Source: Brachybacterium endophyticum (GTDB lineage: Bacteria; Actinomycetota; Actinomycetes; Actinomycetales; Dermabacteraceae). Taken from it: a DNA stretch of 64,000 bases. Shown piece after piece: positions 50,286 to 58,502 of this stretch (positions are counted from its first letter, which is position 1; the number at the start of each line of letters is the position of its first letter). A program made the translations under genes and the position numbers. Below the pieces are notes generated by a model, which saw only the letters and a program-made list of their open reading frames with translations, had not been told where the DNA came from and ran no database searches. Where the stretch lies: assembly GCF_003130585.1 (NCBI RefSeq), contig NZ_QFKX01000002.1:124001-188000 (forward strand). The letters run 5' to 3'.

Positions 50286-52049
50286 TCATGGCCGGTCGAG
50301 CCAGGTGCTGTAGAACAGCGGCCGGGCCTCGGCGCTCCAGGAGAGCCCGTTGACGTCGTTCTTCGCCGCGAAGATCTGCGAGTCCTTCAGCAGCGGGATG
50401 GTGTAGGCGTTCGCGACCACGTACTCCTGCAGGTCCGCGAGCGCCGAGGCCCGCGCGCGCTCGCCCTTCGCGGTGGCCTGGTCCGCCAGCAGCTCGTCCA
50501 GGGCAGGGTCCCCGCCCTCGATCGCGAAGTCATCGGTGCGGCTCGTCTCCCAGATCGTGCGCAGGGTCGCCCAGGGCGCCGGGTACGGCCAGCCCGAGCG
50601 CACCATCGCCACATCCGGCGCCGCGTAGGCCTCGGACACCTGCGAGTAGTCGGCGTCGCGGAGGATCAGCTGGACACCGAGCTCCTTGAGCTGGGACTGG
50701 ACGAGTTGGTAGAGCGGCTTCGCGGTCGCGTCGTAGACGTCGATCACGGTCACAAGGGACAGGCGCTCGCCGTCCTTGGTGCGGTACCCCTCGTCGTCCC
50801 GCTCGTCGTACCCCGCCTCGTCGAGCAGCCCGTTCGCCGTGTCCGGGTCGAAGGCGAGCCGCTCTTCCTGGTCGACGAAGCCGACGGTGTCCTCGGTGAC
50901 GACGCTCCGTGCGACCGACCAGTTGTCGGTGTAGAGGTCGGAGAGCAGGGTCTTCCGGTCGATGCCGACCTGCAGCGCCCGCCGCACCCGCACGTCCTGG
51001 AGAGCGGGGATCGACTGCCGGAGGTGCCATTGGTTGGTGGCGCCGATGCCCTGCGCGGCGAGCACCTGGAAGCCGTCCTCGTCGGCCAGGTTCCGCTCGT
51101 CGGCCGGCTGGATGTAGCGGATCGCGTCGGCCTCACCCGAGCGGAGCGTGCCCAGGCGCGTCGTATCGTCCGTCACCGCGTGCACCTCGACGCGTTCGAG
51201 GAGCGCCTCGCCCTGCTGACGCAGGCCCGGTGGTGCCCAGTCGTAGCCCGTGCGGCGGGCGAAGACGATCCGCTCGCCGTACTTCTCGCTCTCGACGACG
51301 AAGGGTCCGCTGCCGATGATCCCGGTGATCTGTTGCTGGGTTTCCAGGGGCGCGTTGATGGTCCGGTCCGCGACCAGCGAGGCACCCCAGCCGGAGAGCA
51401 CGTCGAGGAAGTCGTTGTAGGGGGCGCGCAGGCGCACGGTGACCGTGGACCCCTCGCTCGTGATCGTTGTCGGACGGGGCCATTCTGTGGAGGGCTGGAT
51501 CCCGTTGCGCTCGTCCCCTCGGGCCTGCCATTCCAGGTTGCGCTTCACGCTCGCGGCGTCCAGCGGCGTGTGATCGGAGTAGGTGACGCCCTCGCGGATG
51601 CGGAAGGTGTACGTCGTCGCGTCCTCGGAGACGTGCCAGCTCTCGGCGATGTAGGGCTGGATCTCACCGGTCTCCGGGTCCTTCCACACCAGGCGGTCGG
51701 TGATGTTCTCGAGGTAGGCGGAGTCCTGCCAGGTCCCGGCGGCCTGCGGCTGGGTGGATCGGCTGGACTCGGCGTCGAGGTACACCAGGGTGCCCCCGCG
51801 CACGGGACGATCCGACGCCGACGGAGCCGCGGCGCTGCTCGGATCGCTGTGGGAGGCGAGACCCCAGGTGGTCAGGCCGCCGGCCGCTGCGACGGCCGCG
51901 ACGCCCCCGCCCAGCAGCCTGCGTCGTCGGATCCGACGCTCCTGGTCGTGCGCCTCGGAGAGGGCCGCCTCGAGACGCTGCGGACCGCTGTCCCACCGAC
52001 GACTTCGCGATGCGGCGCCGCCGGCCGCGGCGTACCGGTCCTCATGCAT
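50286..52049 (-). CDS. ABC importer substrate-binding protein, family 5 (second system)
   Basis: A 587-residue peptide/nickel-type binding protein. Residues about 40-68 (RRIRRRRLLGGGVAAVAAAG) look like a twin-arginine-style signal or a signal anchor. No Cys lipobox follows, so unlike the first system it is not an evident lipoprotein; an uncleaved anchor would keep it at the membrane. The mature domain shows PYIAESWHVSEDATTYTF and IREGVTYSDHTPLDAASVKRN. ATG 52049 lies inside the end of the upstream flavoenzyme gene (8-bp overlap). A further ATG at 52088 is possible. Confidence 0.87.
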   Translation of the reverse strand: MHEDRYAAAGGAASRSRRWDSGPQRLEAALSEAHDQERRIRRRRLLGGGVAAVAAAGGLTTWGLASHSDPSSAAAPSASDRPVRGGTLVYLDAESSRSTQPQAAGTWQDSAYLENITDRLVWKDPETGEIQPYIAESWHVSEDATTYTFRIREGVTYSDHTPLDAASVKRNLEWQARGDERNGIQPSTEWPRPTTITSEGSTVTVRLRAPYNDFLDVLSGWGASLVADRTINAPLETQQQITGIIGSGPFVVESEKYGERIVFARRTGYDWAPPGLRQQGEALLERVEVHAVTDDTTRLGTLRSGEADAIRYIQPADERNLADEDGFQVLAAQGIGATNQWHLRQSIPALQDVRVRRALQVGIDRKTLLSDLYTDNWSVARSVVTEDTVGFVDQEERLAFDPDTANGLLDEAGYDERDDEGYRTKDGERLSLVTVIDVYDATAKPLYQLVQSQLKELGVQLILRDADYSQVSEAYAAPDVAMVRSGWPYPAPWATLRTIWETSRTDDFAIEGGDPALDELLADQATAKGERARASALADLQEYVVANAYTIPLLKDSQIFAAKNDVNGLSWSAEARPLFYSTWLDRP

Positions 52050-53334
52050 GACCGGCTCCGGCTGCGGCACCGGCACCGGCTCCGGCACCTGCCCCGACTC
52101 GGGCCCGGGGGTCGTCGGCCCTGGGCGCAGGGGTCGGAGGAGCGACGTCCCCGAACTGCTCGGCGCTCTCCTCGACCCCGAGCTCGTAGGCGCCGATCAG
52201 CCGTCGACGCTGCTTCACGGGGTTGTGCGAGGCGATCGTGCGGGCGTGGCGCCAGAAGCGGTCGAAGCCGCGGGCCGAGGAGACCTGGGATGCGCCGCCG
52301 ACCTCGAAGATCTCGGTGGTCAGGGTCAGCACGCGGTCGATGACTTCGCCCTGGATGCGGTAGACGTCCCGCTTGCCGCCACGGAAGTCGCCCTCCGTCG
52401 CGCTGCCCGCGCGATGTCGCTCGAGGATCTCGTCCCATTGCTGCGCCGCAGCGATCACCAGGGTGCGTGCCGTGAACGCGGCCGAGGACACGGACCCGAT
52501 CGTGTCCTGGACGAGTGGGTCCTCCCGGACCTCGGTGACGTCGAGGCGACCGAACAGGCGGTGCCTGCCGCGCACGTAGGTCACGGCCTCACGGAGCGCG
52601 GACTGGCCGACGCCTGCGAGCACCGCGAGCAGCACCAGCTGGAACAGCCCCTGTCGGAGCTGGCCCCAGGCGGTGGAGCGTTCGATGCCGCGCACGTGCC
52701 GGGGGTCGACGCGGGCGTCGACGAAGTGCGTCGTGCCGGTGCCGGTGAGCTGCTGGCCGAAGCCGTCCCAGTCGTCCTCGCACGTCACGCCGTTCTGGGC
52801 GGTCGCGACGGCGACCATCACGGTCTCGCCGTCCTCGGCCTTGGCCGCGAGATCGATCCAGTCCGCGTAGATGCTGCCGGTGGTGTAGTACTTCGTGCCG
52901 TTGAGCAGGAACTGATCGCCGTCCCGGGTCAGTGTCGTCGCGACGTCGAGGGTCTCGGACTTCTCGGACTGGGCGTTGCCGATGAACTCACCGGCGACCG
53001 CGCGGGAGAACCAGCGGTCCCGCACGGCCGGGTCGGCGAAGGCGGCCGCCTCCTCCAGCAGCACGAAGTGGCCGCGGAAGACGTGGGCGAGATGGGAGTC
53101 GGCAGCGGCCAGATCGACCAGGTGCTCGAAGGTCTCCCGGAGCGACCACCCGAATCCTCCGTGCGAGATCGGGACGCGGACGCGTCCGAAGCCGAGTCGG
53201 AGGGCACGGGCCAGGAGGTCGCGAGGCAGCTCGTGCTCCGTCTCGCGCGAGCGGACGTGCTCGGCGGCATCGGCGAGCAGGGCGTCCCAGGCCTCGTGGT
53301 CGAAGGGGCGAGGATCATGGCCGGTGTCGGGCAT
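52042..53334 (-). CDS. Acyl-CoA-dehydrogenase-fold flavin monooxygenase (SfnB/DszC-like)
   Basis: A 430-residue protein with an acyl-CoA dehydrogenase fold: helical N-terminus, middle beta domain (FIGNAQSEKSETLD, GDQFLLNGTKYYTTGSIYADW) and C-terminal helical domain. GTKYYTTGS and the lack of the usual catalytic Glu region point to the SfnB/DszC/flavin-dependent monooxygenase branch rather than a fatty-acid dehydrogenase. It should use FMNH2 and oxygen on sulfur- or nitrogen-containing compounds. The C-terminus is a Gly-Ala repeat tail. It heads the importer operon and overlaps the binding-protein gene by 8 bp, so the imported compound is probably its substrate. ATG 53334 follows AAAGGTG. Confidence 0.83.
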   Translation of the reverse strand: MPDTGHDPRPFDHEAWDALLADAAEHVRSRETEHELPRDLLARALRLGFGRVRVPISHGGFGWSLRETFEHLVDLAAADSHLAHVFRGHFVLLEEAAAFADPAVRDRWFSRAVAGEFIGNAQSEKSETLDVATTLTRDGDQFLLNGTKYYTTGSIYADWIDLAAKAEDGETVMVAVATAQNGVTCEDDWDGFGQQLTGTGTTHFVDARVDPRHVRGIERSTAWGQLRQGLFQLVLLAVLAGVGQSALREAVTYVRGRHRLFGRLDVTEVREDPLVQDTIGSVSSAAFTARTLVIAAAQQWDEILERHRAGSATEGDFRGGKRDVYRIQGEVIDRVLTLTTEIFEVGGASQVSSARGFDRFWRHARTIASHNPVKQRRRLIGAYELGVEESAEQFGDVAPPTPAPRADDPRARVGAGAGAGAGAAAGAGHA

Positions 53335-53639
53335 CGGGATGCGGCACCTTTCGAGTGAGCAGGTCGTCGATTCGATCCGAGGAGCCCTGGGGGCAACCGG
53401 GATCAGCGCGGTCGCGACCACACCCCCGGATACGCGGCTGACCACCGCAGACGCCCGGGGCACCCCGTTCTGCGGGATCCGTGGACCCGTTCAACGTACG
53501 AGCGCGGGCGTTCGTCCTGTAGTTCTGTGAAGACCTGAGAACGCAGAAGACCTGGGATCGCAGATGGGAGGCGCGGGTCTCGCGAGCGAGGGTGAGGGCG
53601 CTGCGAGCCCAGGCGACGCGCCGCGAGGCGCGAGCAGCC
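53335..53639. other. Promoter region of the monooxygenase-importer operon
   Basis: 305 bp without a gene. GAAGACCTG occurs twice in the same orientation (53529-53537 and 53546-53554), 17 bp apart, a spacing that would place both on nearly the same helix face only if bent, yet suits an activator or repressor dimer pair. No clear -10 box was found. Confidence 0.45.
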
Positions 53640-54347
53640 TCAGGCGTCCCAGGCGCCGGGGGAGGAGAGCTCCTGCCAGACGGTGTGCATGTGGGAGCGG
53701 GAGCAGGCCTCCGCGGCCTCGCCGTCACCATCGGCGATCGCCGTGGCCACGCGCACGTGCTCCTCGAGGGTGCCGGGGACGGGGGTGGAGGGGGTCAGCC
53801 CCAGCCGATTGCGTCCGAGCAGGACGGACCGGATCGGACCGTCGAGCGTGGCGAGCTGCGGGTTCGCCGAGGACTCGAGCACCAGCCCATGGAAGTCGAC
53901 GTCGGCCTGGAGGTACTCGTCGGAGTCGCCGAGGCCGCGTTCGCCGAGATCCACGAGGGTGTCCGCCAGTCGGCGGAGCTCCGCCTTCTGCGTCACGCTC
54001 GCGCGACGGGCGGCGAGCAGGGCTGCCATCGGTTCGGCGGCGACGCGGAGCTCGGCGAGGGCCTCCAGCTGGCTCTGGCGGAACGGCCCGCTCAGGTTCC
54101 AGTCGATCAGCCGCGGGGAGAAAGCGTCCCACTGCCGACGCGGCTGGACGGTGATGCCCACTCGTCGGCGGGACTCGACCATGCCGAGCGACTCGAGCAC
54201 GCGGACGGCCTCCCGGGCGACGGTCCTGGACGCGCCGCAGTCGTCCTCGATCCCCGAGAGGGTGAGCACGGACCCCTCGGGCAGATCGCCGATCGCGATC
54301 CGACGTCCCAGATCCTCCAGGACTCCTTGATGCACACCAGCGGGCAT
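53640..54347 (-). CDS. GntR-family regulator, FCD (FadR) subfamily
   Basis: A 235-residue regulator: winged helix at about 5-75 (including LSGIEDDCGASRTVAREAVR) and an FCD ligand domain with ELRVAAEPMAALLAARR and VDFHGLVLESSANP. ATG 54347 follows GAAGGAGA. It is divergent from a GntP-family gluconate permease across a region with an inverted repeat, and is most simply a gluconate-responsive repressor of that permease. It could also serve the monooxygenase operon downstream on the same strand. Confidence 0.89.
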   Translation of the reverse strand: MPAGVHQGVLEDLGRRIAIGDLPEGSVLTLSGIEDDCGASRTVAREAVRVLESLGMVESRRRVGITVQPRRQWDAFSPRLIDWNLSGPFRQSQLEALAELRVAAEPMAALLAARRASVTQKAELRRLADTLVDLGERGLGDSDEYLQADVDFHGLVLESSANPQLATLDGPIRSVLLGRNRLGLTPSTPVPGTLEEHVRVATAIADGDGEAAEACSRSHMHTVWQELSSPGAWDA

Positions 54348-54440
54348 CGCGTCTCCTTCGTCGTCGAGGGCTGCGCTGCTCCGGGCCGATGATCCCCTGC
54401 CGTGACGGAGCACGATCGTGCGCCCAGAGCGACTCGCAAT

Positions 54441-54471
54441 GGTGCTATCTTAGCGCGCGATTAATAGTACC
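54441..54471. promoter_or_regulatory. Candidate operator between gntP and its GntR gene
   Basis: GGTGCTAT (54441-54448) and ATAGTACC (54464-54471) form an inverted repeat with 7 of 8 positions matching, flanking an AT-rich TTAGCGCGCGATTAA centre. TATCTT at 54446-54451 could be the -10 box toward gntP. The site lies in the only AT-rich part of the gap. Confidence 0.5.
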
Positions 54472-54593
54472 TTGGGGTGAGCCCGCTGATCGGGCGCCGT
54501 CGGTCGTCACCGAGCCTCGCGCCGTCGCGACACCGTCTGCTGCGCCAGTCGCGCCGCTCACGCTTCCCCTCACGCATTCAACGGAGAATCCGC

Positions 54594-55970
54594 ATGGACA
54601 ACTGGTCCCAGACCCTGGGCGCCGGGCCTCTCCTCGGCATCGCGGCGGTCGCCGTCGCGCTGATCCTGTTCCTGGTCATCAAGGTGCGGCTGCACGCCTT
54701 CCTGGTGCTGGTCCTGGTCTCGCTGCTGACCGCCCTCGCCACCGGCATCCCCACCGGCAAGCTCGTCGACGTGCTCGTGGACGGCTTCGGCTCCACGCTC
54801 GGCGAGGTCGCACTGCTGATCGGCTTCGGCGCTGTGCTGGGCAGGCTCATCGAATCCAGCGGCGGCGCCAAGGTCGTGGCCGAGGCGATGGTCGCGCGGT
54901 TCGGCGAGAAGCGCGCCGCGTTCGCCCTGGGCCTGACCTCCCTGCTGCTGGGCTTCCCGATCTTCTTCGACGCGGGACTGGTGGTGATGCTGCCGATCAT
55001 CTTCGCCGTCGCCCGACGCCTGGGCGGGAAGAACCTGCTGCTGTACGGGCTGAGCGCCGCGGCGGCGTTCTCGGTCATGCACGTCTTCGTGCCGCCCCAC
55101 CCGGGGCCCGTTGCGGCCAGCGATCTCTTCGGGGCGAACCTCGGCGTCGTGCTCCTGGTCGGTCTCGTCATCGCCTTCCCGGTCTGGTTCGTCTCCGGCT
55201 ACCTGTGGGCCACCGTCGCCAACAAGCGCACGCCGTTGCTGGTCCCCGATCTCTTCGGCACCGACGAGGACCAGCCCGCGACCCCGCCGAAGGTGAGCAC
55301 CGTGCTGGGCGTGGTCGCGCTCCCACTGGTGCTGATCCTGCTCAACACGGGCCTGGACGCCCTGGGCACTGCCGGCGTCGTCGACTCCGACGCCGTCTGG
55401 GTGCAGGGCCTGCGGCTGCTGGGCAACTCGCCCGTCGCGCTCCTGATCACCGTCCTGGTGGCGATGCTCGTGCTCGGAAAGTTCCGCGGTCAGTCCGGTT
55501 CGGCCCTCGAGAAGCTCGTGGAATCCACGTTGGGCCAGGTCGCCTCGGTCATGCTCATCACCGGCGCGGGCGGCATGTTCGGCGCGGTCCTGCAGGCCTC
55601 CGGCATCGGCGATGCGCTCGCTTCGACGCTGAACTCCTGGGGCATGCCGATCATCGTCGCCGCCTACGTCATCGCCCTCGCGCTGCGCCTGGCACAGGGG
55701 TCGGCGACCGTGGCCCTGGTGACCACCGGCGGACTGCTCTCCCCGGCAGTGATCGCCGGGGACTTCGGAGCGGTGGACACCGCCGCGATCACCCTTGCCG
55801 CCGCCGCGGGCTCGGTCTTCGCCGGACACGTCAACGACTCGGGCTTCTGGCTCGTGGGCCGACTGATGAACATGGACGTCACCACCACCCTGAAGACGTG
55901 GACCGTCCAGCAGGCCATCGAGTCCCTGGTCGGCTTCGCATTCGTGCTGGTCGTCTACGCGATCTTCTGA
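54594..55970 (+). CDS. gntP: GntP-family gluconate:H+ symporter
   Basis: A 458-residue membrane transporter with 12 or more hydrophobic segments. Family motifs include LLIGFGAVLGRLIESSGGA, LLLGFPIFFDAGLVVMLPI, HVFVPPHPGPVAAS and AGHVNDSGFWLVGRLMNM. It imports gluconate or a related sugar acid. ATG 54594 follows GGAGAA with a leader of over 100 nt after the operator. No gluconate kinase gene is adjacent, so catabolism is encoded elsewhere. Specific ligand within the family (gluconate, idonate, glycerate) is inferred only. Confidence 0.9.
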   Translation: MDNWSQTLGAGPLLGIAAVAVALILFLVIKVRLHAFLVLVLVSLLTALATGIPTGKLVDVLVDGFGSTLGEVALLIGFGAVLGRLIESSGGAKVVAEAMVARFGEKRAAFALGLTSLLLGFPIFFDAGLVVMLPIIFAVARRLGGKNLLLYGLSAAAAFSVMHVFVPPHPGPVAASDLFGANLGVVLLVGLVIAFPVWFVSGYLWATVANKRTPLLVPDLFGTDEDQPATPPKVSTVLGVVALPLVLILLNTGLDALGTAGVVDSDAVWVQGLRLLGNSPVALLITVLVAMLVLGKFRGQSGSALEKLVESTLGQVASVMLITGAGGMFGAVLQASGIGDALASTLNSWGMPIIVAAYVIALALRLAQGSATVALVTTGGLLSPAVIAGDFGAVDTAAITLAAAAGSVFAGHVNDSGFWLVGRLMNMDVTTTLKTWTVQQAIESLVGFAFVLVVYAIF

Positions 55971-56092
55971 TCGGGCGGCTCGGGGCGGCTGGGTGGGACG
56001 CGACGTCTGGCCGCCCCGGCTGGCCCCGTCTGGTCGCCGCGCCTGGCACCCGTCCGGCCACCCCGTCTGGCCACCTCGGCTAGCCACCCCTT

Positions 56093-56148
56093 CTATAGGA
56101 GAGTTTCGTGCCAGAACCGTCGGTTTTCGGCACGGAACTCTCCTATAG
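56093..56148. repeat. 56-bp palindromic repeat family, copy 2
   Basis: Ends CTATAG and CTATAG; the 20-bp arms 56093-56112 and 56129-56148 pair with one mismatch, and AACCG-T-CGGTT in the centre makes an inner stem. Outside the core the complementarity continues as ACCCC...GGGGT (56086-56090 with 56150-56154) with one bulged base. Core GTTTCGTGCC/GGCACGGAAC. Confidence 0.9.
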
Positions 56149-56294
56149 AGGGGTCGGAGGGGCCGGACTCGTGGTGTCGCGTTCCGCCCAGCTGGCCAGC
56201 CACTACCGGACGTCACCCGGCACAGTCACCCGCGCCGAGTGCCACCGCTGCCCTGTTACGGGCCCAGTCGCCCGGTCTGTGGCAGTCACCCCGT

Positions 56295-56350
56295 CTTTAT
56301 AACAGTTCCGTGCCAAGAACGTCGGTTCTCGGCACGGAACTGTCATATAG
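56295..56350. repeat. 56-bp palindromic repeat family, copy 3
   Basis: Same length and core (GTTCCGTGCC/GGCACGGAAC) as the other copies, with a divergent outer stem: ACAG/CTGT replaces GAGAG/CTCTC, again paired. Two mismatches remain within 24-bp arms 56291-56314 and 56331-56354, and the flank adds CACCC/GGGTG. The ends are more diverged (CTTTAT and ATATAG). Confidence 0.88.
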
Positions 56351-56440
56351 ACGGGTGCGCGAGTGCGTGGTTGCGCGGCAGGCGGGCCGGCGCGGGCAGG
56401 CGACTGCGCGGGCCGGCGGGCCGGCGTGGCCTCGCTGCCT

Positions 56441-57046
56441 CTACGCCCCCGGCGGGAGGATCGGCTGGGGCTCCTCCTCGCGGTGGCGTTCGCGGCTCGC
56501 GCTGGCAGCGCCCCCGATCGCGCCGACGGCGGTGACCAGGAGCATCGAGCCGATCACGTCGCTGGGGCGGTGCCACCCGTAGTGGACCAGCTCGAAGGCG
56601 ACCACGCTGAGCAGGAGGGAGGCGACGACCGTGTAGACGCCGCGCATCACGTGAGGCAGCACGATCCACAGGGCCAGGGCCACCGAAGCGAAGGCGATCA
56701 TGTGGCCGCTGGGGAAGGAGTTGCCCTGGCTCGTCGCGATCGCGTCGCGCTCGAGCACGAAGTCCTTGAGGACCTGACCCAGCACGTTGCAGGCCGCGAG
56801 GATCGCGAAGGCCCGCACGCCCAGCATCGCCTTGTTGCGGCGCACGGCGATCAGGACCACCACGATGCTGCACAGCATCAGCGAGGGCACCGAGACGGCC
56901 CACAGCAGCACAGGGGTCCCGTGGATCTCCAGCATCCTGAGGATGGCGAGGTCCAGGCGTTCCGTCGGCCCGTACCAGCCGGAGAGCAGATAGACCACGA
57001 AGAACATCGCGATCGAGGTCGCGGCGATCAGGGCGCGGACGATCAT
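56441..57046 (-). CDS. PAP2-superfamily membrane phosphatase
   Basis: A 201-residue integral membrane phosphatase with about five helices. The active-site pieces are KDFVLERD, SFPSGHMIAFAS with the catalytic His, and VHYGWHRPSDVIG with the second His and Asp. Candidate substrates are undecaprenyl pyrophosphate or phosphatidic acid phosphates. The first motif lacks the usual RP ending (RD instead), so catalytic efficiency or substrate may differ. ATG 57046 follows GAGGAGGA by 11 nt; a GTG at 57139 would add a 31-residue polar tail. Confidence 0.85.
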   Translation of the reverse strand: MIVRALIAATSIAMFFVVYLLSGWYGPTERLDLAILRMLEIHGTPVLLWAVSVPSLMLCSIVVVLIAVRRNKAMLGVRAFAILAACNVLGQVLKDFVLERDAIATSQGNSFPSGHMIAFASVALALWIVLPHVMRGVYTVVASLLLSVVAFELVHYGWHRPSDVIGSMLLVTAVGAIGGAASASRERHREEEPQPILPPGA

Positions 57047-57410
57047 ATGTCGCCGATCCTCCTCGAGAGGACGCGCTCGGGCACCGCCGCGCGGAAGAGC
57101 CGCGGGCGAGGTTTGCCTGTCCTGATCCTTGGTGAGCACGCCCCGATCATTGCATCGCGGCCTCGCCGTCTCGAGGGGTCGGTGGCATCTCGCACACGAT
57201 CTTCTCAGTGAACACCTGCAGGTGAGAGCGTCGTAACGTTCAGCACCGACCACTTTCGTCGACAGCGGAAAGTTCACTGTCGAATGTCTCGACGGCCGTG
57301 GCGTGTTCACGCTCAACCAATGTCTCGACGGCCGTGGCGTGTTCACGCTCGACCGGTTCCGGCGACCGATGAGCACGGAGCGTCGGCCGGCCCTATCGAG
57401 CGTGAACCTC
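57047..57410. other. Intergenic region rich in GTTCAC repeats
   Basis: 364 bp between two minus-strand genes. It contains the duplicated 36-bp unit (57283-57354), an inverted pair GTTCACGCTCGA (57341-57352) and TCGAGCGTGAAC (57396-57407), and another pair CAGTGAAC (near 57205) and GTTCACTG (near 57272). No credible gene was found. It must hold the PAP2 promoter. Confidence 0.6.
57283..57354. repeat. Direct duplication of a 36-bp unit
   Basis: Units 57283-57318 and 57319-57354 are adjacent and differ at one base (CTCAACC versus CTCGACC). Both contain GGCGTGTTCACGCTC. Confidence 0.93.
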
Positions 57411-58493
57411 TCAGCGGCGACCGGTGCCGTCGACCGCGAACTCGTCGATCGCGGCGAGTTCGGCATCGGTGAACTCGCTGTCCTGCGCGGCCTGAACGTT
57501 CTGCTCCAGCTGACGCACGCTCGAGGCCCCCACCAGTGCGGTGCTGACCTGCCGATGCCGCAGCACCCAGGCGAGGGCCATCCTGGCAAGGCTCTGCCCG
57601 CGCCTCTCAGCGATCGCGGAGAGGCCGCGGACGCGTTCGAGGTAGGTCTCGTTCTCGGTCTGCTCGGCGCTGAGGAACGGCGAGGAGCCGCCGGCCCGGG
57701 AGTCGGCGGGCACGCCCTGGAGGTACTTGCCGGTCAGCAGGCCCTGCTGCAGCGGGGAGAAGACGGCGAGCCCGATGCCCAGGTCGGCAGCGGTCTCCAG
57801 CAGTCCGTTCTCGACGTGGCGGTTGAACATCGAGTACGACGGCTGGTGGATGAGCAGCGGCACGCCGTGGCCCTCGAGGATGCGGGCGGCCTCGCGCGTG
57901 TGCTCGGGGGAGTAGTTCGAGATCCCCGCGTACAGGGCCTTGCCCGAGCGCACGCCATGGGCGAGCGCTCCCATGGTCTCCTCGAGCGGCGTCTCGGGAT
58001 CCTCACGGTGGTGGTAGAAGATGTCGACGTACTCCAGGCCCAGGCGTGCGAGGGACTGGTCCAGCGAGCTCAGCAGGTACTTGCGGGAGCCGCCGTCGCC
58101 GTAGGGGCCCTCCCACATCCCGTACCCGGCCTTGGAGGAGATCACCAGCTCGTCACGGAGACCGGAGAAGTCCTGGGCGAGGATGCGGCCCAGATTGGTC
58201 TCGGCGCTGCCGGGTGGCGGGCCGTAGTTGTTGGCGAGATCGAAGTGCGTGACGCCCAGGTCGAAGGCGCGGCGCACGATCGCGCGCAGGTCCGACAGGT
58301 CCCGCTCCTCGCCGAAGTTCTGCCAGAAGCCCAGCGAGATCGGCGGGAGCCGCAGCCCCGAATCGCCGACCCGACGGTAGGCGGTGGTCTCGTAGCGATC
58401 GGGGGAGGGATCGTACCGATCGGGGGCGGGGTCGTGCCGATCGGCAGAGGTCTCTGAGCGATCGGGGGAGGGCGAGTGGGCATCGGTGCTCAT
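57411..58493 (-). CDS. Aldo/keto reductase (YghZ/Kv-beta-like, AKR14 type)
   Basis: A 360-residue NADPH-dependent reductase, resembling L-glyceraldehyde-3-phosphate reductase. Motifs: HFDLANNYGPPPGSAE with the catalytic Asp and Tyr, ISSKAGYGMW with the Lys, YVDIFYHHRED with the His, and VGASSVRQLEQN for the cofactor. Residues 8-37 are four degenerate heptads of the type PDRYDPS, a disordered extension. ATG 58493 is preceded by TAGGCT (58505-58500) and 6 nt, predicting a leaderless message; the TAG of the upstream gene forms part of that box. Confidence 0.9.
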   Translation of the reverse strand: MSTDAHSPSPDRSETSADRHDPAPDRYDPSPDRYETTAYRRVGDSGLRLPPISLGFWQNFGEERDLSDLRAIVRRAFDLGVTHFDLANNYGPPPGSAETNLGRILAQDFSGLRDELVISSKAGYGMWEGPYGDGGSRKYLLSSLDQSLARLGLEYVDIFYHHREDPETPLEETMGALAHGVRSGKALYAGISNYSPEHTREAARILEGHGVPLLIHQPSYSMFNRHVENGLLETAADLGIGLAVFSPLQQGLLTGKYLQGVPADSRAGGSSPFLSAEQTENETYLERVRGLSAIAERRGQSLARMALAWVLRHRQVSTALVGASSVRQLEQNVQAAQDSEFTDAELAAIDEFAVDGTGRR

Positions 58494-58502
58494 GGCACGA
58501 GC

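Larger units (their letters stand above)
55971..56440. other. Intergenic region with two palindromic elements and degenerate repeats
   Basis: 470 bp between the convergent ends of the gluconate permease and PAP2 genes. From 56010 to 56090 there are about six degenerate 12-13-bp units resembling CGTCTGGCCACC. Then come the 56-bp palindromes at 56093-56148 and 56295-56350, 146 bp apart. No gene was found. Confidence 0.7.

Noticed and set aside
22482..53334. One single sulfur-utilisation island joining the sulfatase, DmoA-like and SfnB-like genes
   Set aside because: The loci are up to 30 kb apart and separated by housekeeping genes such as sbcCD and fabH, with no shared operator seen. Only a loose theme can be claimed.
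57283..57354. The 36-bp duplication as a CRISPR array
   Set aside because: Only two units, directly adjacent with no spacers, and no cas genes nearby.
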